Shown here in pieces: positions 21,459 to 32,176 of a stretch of 64,000 nt of DNA. Under the pieces are notes generated by a model. That model saw only the letters and a program-made list of their open reading frames with translations, did no database searches and was not told the origin of the DNA. Position 1 is the first letter of the stretch, and every line of letters starts with the position of its first letter. Both the position numbers and the translations under genes were made by a program. Origin of the DNA: Chrysopilus asiliformis (Eukaryota > Arthropoda > Insecta > Diptera > Rhagionidae); the NCBI GenBank assembly GCA_964034945.1, contig OZ035962.1, forward strand, positions 86,716,650 through 86,780,649, read 5' to 3'.

Positions 21459-22250
21459 GTACAAGATTTCTCAAAAACTAATAGAGATAGCGCCATGAAA
21501 TTTTATAGGCTTGTTGGGTCCTGAAATGGGACGATCCTATCAACTTTTGGTGGAAATCCGTTAACCGGAAGTATCCAAAATGGCGGTTTTTCTAAAATCG
21601 CAATTTCGTTTTTCTTGATTTACTCCCAAACTACGCGTTTTTTAGTGGCCTTAAGTATGACAAAACTTGGAGAAAATAAAATTTCCCACACTTTTGTGTT
21701 TAGCTATAACTCGATATCTCAACCTGTTATCGAGATAAACCGTTATTTCCAAAAAAACAGTTTTTTGCGATTATCTCGAAAACTAACGGGTTTTTGCTGA
21801 CTGAATGTATGAAGTGAATTAATGAGAATGGCATTCTGCACAATTTTGTCTTTTACCATTATCCATTATCTTTTACCGTTATTGAGATATTTTCATTAAT
21901 ATGTAAAAAATCATATTTTTGCGAATAATTTGCAAACTAACGGTTTTTCGACAAATCATTTTAAAAAATAATGAAAGATGTTAACATTTTCTACATTTTT
22001 GTCATTTACCGTAAATTGATATCTTTTACCGTTCTCAAGTTATCTCAAATTTTGTACGTTTTTGATATTTTTGGATGAACCAACAATTTATTGGGAGGTC
22101 GTCTTAGGTTGACAATACGACAGGGCTATAACGTAAATTGCACAGGGTCCTAGATTTTGTAGAAGAAAGTTTTGTGTTGACCACAACTGATATTTTATAT
22201 ATTTTTTCCGAAACTTTAAATATTGTAGAGAGAAATTTTGTATTTATCAA
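21459..22250 (+). repeat. Family B repeat, right arm
   Basis: It begins GTGTACAAGATTTCTCAAAA and includes CCAAAATGGCGG, ATCGCAATTTCG, TACCGTTATTGAGATATTTTC and TTTACCGTAAATTGATATC. The same words in inverse order appear at 29400-29905 and in part at 41840-41960. It is non-coding. Confidence 0.75.
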
Positions 22251-22578
22251 AACTGATACTTTATCATATCGAGTGTTATGTCTTAGCCATTGGTAATAAG
22301 TGATTATTGTGATAACAGTTATCTGTTTTCAAGATTCAGTAATTTATATTGTTACGATTGAGTTTTTATGTAGTAAATATTTTCATTTGGTAAAGAGTAG
22401 TCATATTCGGATATAAAAAAAATACGATTCAACTTTTAATGTAATTTCGAGTTTTCTCCTAAATTATTATATTATAGTTCTTAAGAATTGTAATATTAAA
22501 AATATCAAAAATATCTACAAAAAAGGCGTTACAGTGTTTTCTCTCGGCCTTACGGTGTAGAAAATCGCTCACATCGAA

Positions 22579-22589
22579 TATATAAAAAG
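22579..22589 (+). promoter_or_regulatory. Possible TATA box for the ankyrin gene
   Basis: TATATAAAAAG lies about 435 bp upstream of the ATG at 23024. It is a plausible core promoter in position and sequence. In AT-rich DNA such matches are frequent. Confidence 0.3.
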
Positions 22590-23023
22590 TGATTATCAAT
22601 ATTCGTAGAAATTAATAACAAAGAAGTACTGTGAATTTATTTATCTTATCGCTGTTATTTTTTATACAGAAAACGTTCAAATCTATATAACTATTTGGAA
22701 TACTGAATTTTTTTCGTATACATAAAAGAAGTTGACGTTCACAAATGAGCAAAATTTAAATTATTGTGACTTTATAATACAAGATAGTCTAGTGCTGTGG
22801 TTGGATTAGTGGTTATCAACCCTGTAACATTGGGATCACTGCGACGTGTAAAAGTTCGGTGATTAGCGTTAAATATAAAGAGTTTATAATTCTTAATCAT
22901 TCTTTTTTCGATCTTAGAATACCAAAAACAGGAATTGGCATACAAATACGGCAAATCGAGACAACATTAGAGTCTTAAATAAAACACACAAACAGGACCT
23001 GAATTGAACTCATCAAATTCATC

Positions 23024-26000
23024 ATGGAGCAAAATAATCCGCCGAGTGGTTTAACAGAAATTATAAAAAACATCAAGTGTGCAATAATTCAAAATAGTAT
23101 TAGGAAACTTTCTTATTGGGCAGAAAAATTGCAAAATTTTATAAAATACCACTTCGGCTCCCAACGACTACCCTATAAAAGTATTTTGAATGAAAATGAA
23201 AGAAATTTATTTCAGGGAACAAATCCAATAATATTAGCATGTAAACGTAACTCTTTGAAAGCTCTAGATTTCTTATTTGAAAACAAATTTAATATTATAA
23301 GAAATTTATCACGATTTTGTGAAGAAATTTTACCAGATACCGAAGATTGGGACCACAGAAATGCATTTTATTATGCTTTTCGTGATTCAGATTGCAAAAT
23401 GTTCAAAAAACTTTTACAAAATTGGTCGACTGATAGTGAAAATTACAGGATTAGAATTTTGTTAAATGAGGCAATTTCGAAATCATATCAATTGGCAATT
23501 GTGCAAAATATCCCACTTACAGATTCTTTCAAAATTTTAGTGGAAAAGGCTTTAATCGATTTAAGATTTGTTTCAAGCGTCTATATGAAAATTCCTAAAT
23601 ATGAATTAAGTTTAGATGAAGTAAAGGACAGACTAAAGTTTTTACTTGAATGTTTAAAGCGATTTTTAATTTACGAATTCGAAGAGATCGATGAGATATT
23701 TTTATTCTTGGGCAAAGAATTAGCAAAGCAAATTTTCACCCTAAAATCCGTTTTGAAAAAGACTTACAAAAGCGTGCCATGGGAAGAAATTGAGTTTTTC
23801 TTGTACATATTTTTAGAATACCGGAAAAGCGATAATCTATACAGTTTTTATTACCGATATGTGTTAACTAAAAATAGATTATTGAAATATTTAAATTTTT
23901 TTCAAAGTTCGATAGAAACAGTCTTAAAAACCATTACTGACGAAGATGTAAACTGCACATCATTCAATAAATTACCACAACGAGATTTGTTAATTGCAGA
24001 GCGTTCTAAAAGTATACCGATTTTCAAATTATTATGTGATACATACAACAAAATTCGTAATGTTTATTCTTTAACAGTAATTGAAAACTCTGTTGTGTCT
24101 TTAATTTACGGACAGTCTGGTAATGATTCCAATGCTTTACAACGAGCAACACAAATTATTGGTGAAAATGTTAAAAACACTTGGACTTCGCCAAATTTTT
24201 CCAACAAAATGCTATCCGAATTTAATAAATTCCTTCGCGTGGATACTGTAAAACTAATGCAGGATCTACGCAATCAAATTTCTCATGTCGGCTCCATTGA
24301 ACAACGACAAAAAAGTTGTGAAGAAAAACACGACCTTTCGGAACTAACATTTGATTTAGTGACCATTGGATCACGTGCCAGTCAAATTTTGTTGAAAATT
24401 TATTGCAAAACTCTCGATAAAATACAAGATAAGAATTTGAAAGAATCAGAACTAGAAGAAATTTTTAATTATCAAGGAGTTAAAATAAATGTAGATGACT
24501 TAATTAAGAATTCTCAAACTTTAATCAAGTTTAGTATAGATCGTTTGATTGATAATTGTCGTCAAGAAATTGATGATAATGACAAATTGAATATACTAAC
24601 AAAGGAATTTCTAACAAAAAAGATAAATGCGGTCAGTAATCTTTTAAGGAAAATGTCTCACTTTATTCTACGAAAGGGTGAGAAGCTATCAGCAGACAAC
24701 GTGTTTATAAAGAAATCTGAATGTTTTCAAAACAAATTCAAATTTATAGAATTGTTGGCTGATCAAGAAAATGAATTTTTATCAGATTTCCAGGTAATAA
24801 CTGAGAATGTTTTATCTGCGATTGAAAAGAAAGAAATTTCGGTTCGTCATAAATTTATTAAAACCTTCGAAATGATATCTGTTTTATTTGGTGTTAAATC
24901 TCGAAATAAGTTCTATGCTAGACATCTCGATTTAATCTTGACTCTTGGGAACGTGAATAAACAAAAGTTGGAAGAAAAAAAGAAATTTGATTTATTCACA
25001 AATTCAATTAAAAAAATTGATAATATAGAACAGTATGGTTCATGTGACATTTCCAAATTTGAGATGACAATTTTAGATATTTTGGGACTTTGTGAAGACA
25101 CACTTGAAGAGAATTCGTTCTTTTTAGATAAACCATTCCCAATATTAGTTGGAAAGCAGCTCAGAAATCATTTGGCACATGGAAATTATGTCATGAAATT
25201 ATTATCCTACGATTATAAACTTTTGATTATGAACGTTAGTACTGAACTCAAAAAAATACAAGACCAAAATCAAGAAAAATGGAAATACAAATTTAGTGCT
25301 TATAAGGACAACTTAAATGAAATTTTAGATGAGATCTTCGTTAATCGAGCAATTTTTTTTAATTTTCTTAAACCAGGAAATTCTGAAGAAGCAATCGAAA
25401 TATTCAAAAATGGTTCAATTGAAGTAAATTCTAGGGATTTCAATGGAAATTCTATTCTTCAACTATGCGCTAGAAGCAAAAATTACAAAAATTTCAATTA
25501 CTTTTTACGGTTTTTTAATTTTAAACAACTTACGTGGACTAATAATGATGGACAAAACTTTTTCCACACTGCCTCTCATCATGACGAGTGGAAATTTATT
25601 GAGATTGTTCTAAACAAATATCCTTCATTGAAAGATCATTTAAAATCTATTGATAATTTTGGAAGGACTGCAATCCATTATGCCGTTTTGGGAGGTTCCC
25701 TAGATGTTGTCCGGAACCTAGTCCCCATGTGTCCTGAAAACATGGGAATTACCGATGAAGACGATTTCACTCCGATTCAGTTATCAATTGTCCAAGATCG
25801 AACAGACATTTTTGCATATCTGTTACGTTTTGAGGAGGAAAACAATCGAAGTTTAGAAAACGACTTTGAAGAAAATTATAGCGAGCAAGGAATTTCATAT
25901 TTACAATTAGCTGCTGCATATAATCGGCCCGATGTTATAAAAACTTTAATTAAATTCAATTATGATGTAAACTGCCAGAATATTGGAGGCTTATCCGCAA

Positions 26001-29000
26001 TGCATTTTGCCTGTGCCAACGACAGCTTCGATGCTGTACAAGTTTTGACTAAAAATGGCGCCCATTTGAATTTGAAAACTGCTGACGGGAAAAGTCCATT
26101 AGATTTTGCAAAAGAACATCAAAATAGTGTAATGATTTCATTTCTTTTGGAAAATGGAGCTGTCGGTGATCCTCTGATTTACGCGGTATATCGCGACGAC
26201 TTAAGTTTGGTTGCAAAAATGCTGTCTGAAAATGAAATTAATTTGAATATCATAAATAAAATGGGGCAAACAGCTCTTCATGTTGCAGCCAAATATGCGA
26301 AATTTGAAATGTTTAAAATGTTAGTAGAAAATAAATTTTCATTGGACTCACGGGATGACTACTCCCAAACGCCAATAAATATAGCTGTTGCCCAACAACA
26401 ACATGAAATTGTAAATTTCGTGGCTGAACGAAAATTCAAATTTGACTCCAAAGATTTAAAATCGGCGGTCACTACGAACAATGTAGAAATACTAAAAGTT
26501 GTGCTGGAAAACTTCTCTAACGATTTAGATCCGGTTTTTCTGTTTGAAGAGCTGCTTTCTGATTGTATTGAAAAAAAAAACTTAACAATTTTCCAAATGT
26601 TATTCAAATCCTGCGTAAATTTCAATTTCTACTCCAGATATCAAATGACTCCTTCCGACTATGCATGTTTATTTTCCAGTTTAGACATTTTAAAACTTCT
26701 GTTGGAAAATGGTGCTGCTATGCCTAAAATGGAGTGCGTATTGCGAGGACCTGAAAAAGTTTTGGAACTTATCCTCAAAAAGGGATTTGACAAAAAAAAA
26801 ATTACACAGAAACAAAATGGCAAATTCTTACTGACTTTAGCGGTTGAAAATAATAACCGGTCATTGTTTGATCTTCTCATGGCCGAAAAATTTGATGTAA
26901 ACGTTGGAAATCCAAAGCCAATAGTCCGAGCTTTAAAATTATATGATTACTACTTCATTCATGCTTTAGTTGATTGTGGCACCACCGATCTTACTGTTAA
27001 AGGAATGAAAAGCCGGACTTTACTTCACTTGGCTGCTGGATGGTGTCCTTTAACCCTGGTGCAGTCATTGATTTCAAAGTACGATTGCCTGAACACGAAA
27101 GACGCTGATGGGAACTTACCGTTGCATTTTGCTGCAAGGTATGGAAATTTTGCAGTGGTTCGACATATAATAAACCTCACAAATGAAAAAGATGCCCAAG
27201 GGTCAGATGGTTTAACGCCATTACACTTAGCTGTGCAGCGAAAATTTTACCAAATTGTGGAGGTTCTCATTAAAGCGAAGGTAAAAACGAATCTTCAATC
27301 AAGAGATGGAACTACTCCTTTGATGATTGCAATGAAATGCAAAGATTTTGCATGTGTGGAGTTACTTTTACCCGAGCAAAGTTCAGATGATTTGAATATC
27401 CGGGATGAAAATGGCCGCACTGCGTTATTTTTTGCCACAAATAAAGAACATGTTAAATATCTTTCTGAAAAGAATGCAAATTTTGAGTTAGAAGATTGCG
27501 ACGGAAATAAAGCAATTCATTTCCATATTATTAATGCATCGTTTAATTGTGAGACTTTTACCGACTTTTATTCAATAAATGAACCTAATAGAGATCGCCA
27601 AACGATGTTACATTTGGCGATAAAACATAATAATCTTATCGCAGTCAACGATTTGTTGAAGAGAAAATGCGATGTAAATCTAAAGAACAAATTTGGTCAA
27701 ACTCCGATGCATCTTGCAGCTGAAAATTCTGATATTAAAACATTGAGATCTTTATTGGAAGCCGGCGCATCTTTGGGAACTGCTGATAATTTTGGTAAAA
27801 CGGTTTATGATTATGCGACTGAAGAGAATAAAATACCGTTGAATGTGATAAAATCTGCATTTGAGACTGTAAAATCTGGTAATTCGTCAATTTTTCAAAA
27901 TTCAAGATTTTCCAATAAAAATCAAATAAATTCCAATGAAGATATTCCAATAAATATCAAAGATGGTAAAGGTTTAACACTACTCCATCATGCAACAAAG
28001 TTTGAAGTAATTGAAAATGTAGAATTTCTAATCGGAAAAGAAATCGATTTGAATGCAGTTGATTTTTTCGGCAACACTGCTTTACACTATGCAGCTGAGA
28101 ATAATAATGCAGATATTGTCAAACTCCTTCTATCAAACGGAGCATTTTATAATTGTGAAAATTTGAAAGGCATAACACCAAAAGAGATGACTATCTGTAA
28201 GAAAGTTACGGAAATATTCAAGAAGGTTGAGTCACTTTTTAACCCAGAAAACGCACAAGGTTTTAAAAACGTTGAATCGAATTTATTACCGGCTTTGAAT
28301 CACAATAGAGAAAATATTTTTGATATAAAATTTAATGCGGACAAAGAAACTTTCAATGAATTTTGTACATATTTCGACAACACTAATTATGCGCTAAATT
28401 CAATTTTGCAAGAGAAAGACAAATTTAGTAAATTAGAATCATTGAGGTCATTCGCTTTAAGATTTAACCCGACTTTGATTAAAAAAAAAAAATTTTTACT
28501 TTACCTTGAATGTCATCGCATTAATTGCTCGTTTGAAAATAATGAAATAAACTTTCAAGATAACATACAGAAGAATTATTTTTATGAATTTATTCCAAAA
28601 CGAAAAAAATATTTAAATTCAGATGAACGAAAATTTGTAGAATTAAAAAAGGAATTTGAAAAGGAATTTGAAAAGGAATTTGAAAAGGAATTCAAATCCA
28701 GAAATAATAACGAAATTTGTCTAAATATACTCAATAAAATGGGCGAATTATGTTTAAAAGTGAAATTTCGTAGTGCTAAAATAAAAGTAAGATTTCAAAA
28801 CTTTGTTTGGCTCAACAAATTTTGCTTTTTAACGAGAATGAAGCATTTTAAAGAAGCTCTAAGTGAAATTGAAAAAATTAAAGATCGTGAAAATAATTTT
28901 GTGAAAATGATGCATAAATATGGTAATTTTCACGTTTTAATTGAAGAAGAAAAGTTTGAAGAAGCCATCGTTGTATTACAGGAAATTTTTAATACAAGTG

Positions 29001-29143
29001 TTTACAAAAAATACTTTTCTCCGGGATTCAAAAATGTTTTAGACTTAATACTTTTAGCAAGAGAGAAAAATTATTTTGATTGTGTCAGAATACTCGAAAA
29101 CTCCCCAATTTTTGATCAGGGACACAATCGACTCAAACTCTAA
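23024..29143 (+). CDS. Large ankyrin-repeat protein with two Rx4H (HEPN-like) motifs, intronless
   Basis: A single 2039-codon frame; the ATG has a good context (A at -3, G at +4). Residues ~60-150 look like degenerate ankyrin repeats (NPIILACKRNSLKALDFLFE). Residues ~200-700 are helical without repeats and contain two Rx4H motifs: RNQISH (R416, H421) and RNHLAH (R714, H719). The second, with a trailing Gly, is the pattern of HEPN ribonucleases. From ~775 to ~1750 there are roughly 20-25 ankyrin repeats (for example DGNLPLHFAARYGNFAVVRHII). The C-terminal ~270 residues are non-ankyrin, with a Lys/Glu repeat at 28648-28699 and TPR-like helices (HFKEALSEIEKI). No signal peptide or membrane segment is evident, suggesting a soluble intracellular protein. 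The truncated paralogue is at 4250-8522. HEPN assignment and nuclease activity are inference. An endosymbiont-derived or mobile-element-linked origin is possible. Confidence 0.88.
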   Translation: MEQNNPPSGLTEIIKNIKCAIIQNSIRKLSYWAEKLQNFIKYHFGSQRLPYKSILNENERNLFQGTNPIILACKRNSLKALDFLFENKFNIIRNLSRFCEEILPDTEDWDHRNAFYYAFRDSDCKMFKKLLQNWSTDSENYRIRILLNEAISKSYQLAIVQNIPLTDSFKILVEKALIDLRFVSSVYMKIPKYELSLDEVKDRLKFLLECLKRFLIYEFEEIDEIFLFLGKELAKQIFTLKSVLKKTYKSVPWEEIEFFLYIFLEYRKSDNLYSFYYRYVLTKNRLLKYLNFFQSSIETVLKTITDEDVNCTSFNKLPQRDLLIAERSKSIPIFKLLCDTYNKIRNVYSLTVIENSVVSLIYGQSGNDSNALQRATQIIGENVKNTWTSPNFSNKMLSEFNKFLRVDTVKLMQDLRNQISHVGSIEQRQKSCEEKHDLSELTFDLVTIGSRASQILLKIYCKTLDKIQDKNLKESELEEIFNYQGVKINVDDLIKNSQTLIKFSIDRLIDNCRQEIDDNDKLNILTKEFLTKKINAVSNLLRKMSHFILRKGEKLSADNVFIKKSECFQNKFKFIELLADQENEFLSDFQVITENVLSAIEKKEISVRHKFIKTFEMISVLFGVKSRNKFYARHLDLILTLGNVNKQKLEEKKKFDLFTNSIKKIDNIEQYGSCDISKFEMTILDILGLCEDTLEENSFFLDKPFPILVGKQLRNHLAHGNYVMKLLSYDYKLLIMNVSTELKKIQDQNQEKWKYKFSAYKDNLNEILDEIFVNRAIFFNFLKPGNSEEAIEIFKNGSIEVNSRDFNGNSILQLCARSKNYKNFNYFLRFFNFKQLTWTNNDGQNFFHTASHHDEWKFIEIVLNKYPSLKDHLKSIDNFGRTAIHYAVLGGSLDVVRNLVPMCPENMGITDEDDFTPIQLSIVQDRTDIFAYLLRFEEENNRSLENDFEENYSEQGISYLQLAAAYNRPDVIKTLIKFNYDVNCQNIGGLSAMHFACANDSFDAVQVLTKNGAHLNLKTADGKSPLDFAKEHQNSVMISFLLENGAVGDPLIYAVYRDDLSLVAKMLSENEINLNIINKMGQTALHVAAKYAKFEMFKMLVENKFSLDSRDDYSQTPINIAVAQQQHEIVNFVAERKFKFDSKDLKSAVTTNNVEILKVVLENFSNDLDPVFLFEELLSDCIEKKNLTIFQMLFKSCVNFNFYSRYQMTPSDYACLFSSLDILKLLLENGAAMPKMECVLRGPEKVLELILKKGFDKKKITQKQNGKFLLTLAVENNNRSLFDLLMAEKFDVNVGNPKPIVRALKLYDYYFIHALVDCGTTDLTVKGMKSRTLLHLAAGWCPLTLVQSLISKYDCLNTKDADGNLPLHFAARYGNFAVVRHIINLTNEKDAQGSDGLTPLHLAVQRKFYQIVEVLIKAKVKTNLQSRDGTTPLMIAMKCKDFACVELLLPEQSSDDLNIRDENGRTALFFATNKEHVKYLSEKNANFELEDCDGNKAIHFHIINASFNCETFTDFYSINEPNRDRQTMLHLAIKHNNLIAVNDLLKRKCDVNLKNKFGQTPMHLAAENSDIKTLRSLLEAGASLGTADNFGKTVYDYATEENKIPLNVIKSAFETVKSGNSSIFQNSRFSNKNQINSNEDIPINIKDGKGLTLLHHATKFEVIENVEFLIGKEIDLNAVDFFGNTALHYAAENNNADIVKLLLSNGAFYNCENLKGITPKEMTICKKVTEIFKKVESLFNPENAQGFKNVESNLLPALNHNRENIFDIKFNADKETFNEFCTYFDNTNYALNSILQEKDKFSKLESLRSFALRFNPTLIKKKKFLLYLECHRINCSFENNEINFQDNIQKNYFYEFIPKRKKYLNSDERKFVELKKEFEKEFEKEFEKEFKSRNNNEICLNILNKMGELCLKVKFRSAKIKVRFQNFVWLNKFCFLTRMKHFKEALSEIEKIKDRENNFVKMMHKYGNFHVLIEEEKFEEAIVVLQEIFNTSVYKKYFSPGFKNVLDLILLAREKNYFDCVRILENSPIFDQGHNRLKL

Positions 29144-29218
29144 CTCCTCAACCACATAAGATACTAACGAATGTAACACTTTTCGATTTTTATATTTTTT
29201 TCCAAGAAAAGGAAAAAA

Positions 29219-29224
29219 ATTAAA
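29219..29224 (+). terminator. Possible polyadenylation signal (ATTAAA)
   Basis: ATTAAA lies 76 bp after the ankyrin stop codon and is conserved at the same place in the truncated copy (about 8463). It falls in a 3' segment that is shared by the two copies up to about 29281. Confidence 0.45.
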
Positions 29225-29329
29225 GCTTAACACTTCACACATCGGGTTTCTTACCACTATTGCGTTGTGGTAACAAAAAAATCAAAATGTAATCAACAAC
29301 AAAAAATATTTGATATGAACAGCGTAAAA

Positions 29330-30185
29330 TCTATGTTTCCTCGTCATTTACCTGACGAATAAAATATTAGTTCACATGACAATATGAATTTCAATTTTAC
29401 AAAATCTGAAATATCTCGATAACGGTAGAAGATATCGATTTACGGTAAAAGGCAAAAATGTGGAGAATTTTAATACCTAAACTGGTTTTTTTTTCGAAAA
29501 AATATTATTTTTAGATTATTAATAATATTTTCATAACGGTGAAAGAGCGGCAAAAGATAAAATTATGACAAATATTATTCTCTTCAAGTCACCTCATATA
29601 CTACGCCACCAAAGATCAGTGACTTTTCGGGATGATAGCAAGACCTGATCTTTTTTTATAACAGTATATTTCGATAACGGCTTGAGATACGAAGTTATAG
29701 TAAAACACAATGTAGAGAATTTTATTGTCTGCAACTTTTGTTATGCATAAGAATACTTAAAAATACATAGTTTCGGAGTAAATAACAAAAAACGAAATTG
29801 CGATTTTTAAAAAGCCGCCATTTTGGTTACTTACGGTTAAAGGATTTCTAGCAGCATAATTTTATGAATCTACATAACTCTATTAATTTTTGAAATATCT
29901 TGTACACAGGCTAACAGACTAACCGACTAAAACCCAATTCAGACTAACGATAGCGATTACGATTGAGCTTCTTCGACCAATGAGATCAAAGCCTCTATTT
30001 TCCAATAGCTCGCAATCGTAATCGTAATCGCAATTGTTAGTTTGAATTGAGCTTAACAGACAGACAGAAAGACATTTTTTGTAATAATGCACTAATCGAC
30101 TCAAGAGTACCCGGGAAATGCTTTAAGGCAAAATTAAGAGGTAGAAATTTTTCATGAATTCTATATTTTATTATACGTATAAGAA
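29330..30185 (-). repeat. Family B repeat, second copy (inverted)
   Basis: Inverse of the arms at 15.9-16.2 kb and 21.5-22.2 kb: CCGCCATTTTGG, TATCTTGTACACAGG, AAAGACATTTTTTGTAATA, GACTCAAGAGTACCCGGG, GAAATTTTTCATGAATTC. The core holds only a few GACA units and a small inserted palindromic element. It faces the ankyrin gene in the opposite orientation to the left-hand copy. Confidence 0.75.
29931..30054. mobile_element. Small palindromic MITE in the GACA core
   Basis: The arms with CAATTCAGACTAACGATAGCG (29936 on) and CGCAATTGTTAGTTTGAATTG are imperfect inverse complements over about 40 bp around a ~37-bp centre. Partial GACT and GACA repeats lie on either side, so it looks like an insertion into the tetranucleotide tract. 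Confidence 0.6.
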
Positions 30186-30189
30186 ACTG

Positions 30190-31147
30190 AAAAACAAATC
30201 AAATAAAAACCGTCTTTTTGTTAATTATTTACTCGTATAAGATTCCAAAGTTTAATATAATTCTATTGTTCCCCATTATTAAATATGAGAATTTTGAGAA
30301 ATGTATATTTATTTGCAAATTGCACAATCAAAACAAAACTTTTGTGTCATTATTATTTGTTATATGGGGAGGATGGGGGAAAAAGGGCATTTTTTTAAAT
30401 TTCAAAAATATCTCCAAAACCTCTGAGCCAAATATTACTAAACTTCACAGTCTTATAGCGTAATACCAGAAAAAAAGTTACAATGACTTTATTACTTTAG
30501 TACTTTCAGTATTTTGTATACGTATTGCTCCTCTAACACTCTATGCTCCACTCGTGGGCCAAAAAGTGCCACCCAAAAGTCATTCTACAAAAACATATTA
30601 AGGGTATTTACAGTCCTCTTTTAAATTGCGAGTAATTTTACTGGTCGGTAATTCAGTCAAATTTAACAGATTTTTACCGAGGCGGTAACTTGGTTCATGT
30701 AAAAATGAATTACCGGATTCGGTAATTGTAGACATGCCTTGGGTCGTGTTTTCCGGCCCGGTTATTCGGTATCAAGAATCAACCGCGAGTGGCGCTAGTA
30801 GTGTTTTTAGTTGTCAAATTTTCTCGCTGGTTTTTTGTTAATCTCATCGGACTGCAAATTTTTTCAATTTTGATAGCCGTTGCCACAATAGAAATTCAAA
30901 AGAATACATCAATCATGGATTTATAGGTATGTGACATATGATTTCATGAGTTCATGATTTGGTCACGTATCCAATAAAAGCGCTGTGTTCAAATCTGTGT
31001 TGTGGGATGTTCACAACAGAATATTTTCAGTCTTTTAATATTACCGAAAACACCGAATACCCAAAATTAAAATAGGACTGTGAATAACCTTATTACTTTG
31101 CTTAAAAATTTAGTTTTTAGCAGAGATGCAAACCAAATGTTTTTTGA
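30190..31147. other. Non-coding stretch, no recognised feature
   Basis: No ORF with recognisable similarity. The sequence is unique-looking AT-rich DNA with a GC-richer patch at 30740-30800. Confidence 0.5.
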
Positions 31148-32176
31148 AACATAACAAAAGCTATAATTGCCAATCTGGCAATTATTGAAAACCCGTATGG
31201 TGATGTTGCATTGTTCGAGGTTTAAGTGAACAGCGAACAGTTGTATCAAAATTCCATTTTGAAGTCAAATTTTCCAATAAGATTTTTTAAAATTTATTCC
31301 AATCGGATTTTGATGTATGGGAGTTTTATGTAGAATCATATCCTAAATAACTTTTGTTCTTGGACTTTTTTGATAAAATTCACCGTTTTTGAGATATTCA
31401 GAAAAAAAGTCTTCGTTCGTATGGGGGGTACCCCCCCTAATGGTCCATTTTTACCCATTAACGAACTTAGCCTCACATTTATCGAAAAACGGATCTGTGC
31501 AAAATTTCAAGTCTCTAGCTCAATCCGTGCGCCCGCAATCCGCGCCACAGACAGACGGACGGACAGACGGTCGGACGGACGGACAGACGGACGGACGGAC
31601 ATGCTAAATTCAACTTTTTTTTATCATTCTAAACACAATGGTTTAATTCATTTTTGTGTGTGATGACGGGATCTTGGCGTTACAAACGGTAAGGCAAATC
31701 TAATATACCCTTTGGTTTTACCATACGGGTCAAGGTGTATCAACTAGAGAGGTGGAGTACTCCCGTCCACTACTATCAAATATTGCATGTGTGACGTCAC
31801 AACCGCAAACAGAATCGATGGTGCCTGTGGTTTCTTATGGAAGATTTATCCGATTACTTAGATTTGTGATGTTAATATATTTTTTTTTGTTTAGATGTTT
31901 TAATATAACGTACAAATAGATCGAATTAAAGAATATATACAATATGTATATATTAAAATAGAGTTAGTTTGAATGGAAAGTATTTTTTATTTGTATTTTT
32001 TTAGTACATTATTGATTAAGTCTCCTTAATTTAGATTGACGAAAATCTTCGTCCGCTCTACGCTTTCTTTTCAGTATTTTCTGTTCCTTCAGTTTTTGAT
32101 TAAATTGGTTGCATCGAATGTTAACACGAAGTTTAGCATATTTACTCGTATTAATCAGGACAAAATCAAAGAAAAA

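Noticed and set aside
20646..21524. Plus-strand ORFs ending in SVCQ repeats
   Set aside because: They join antisense of the LINE to the satellite.
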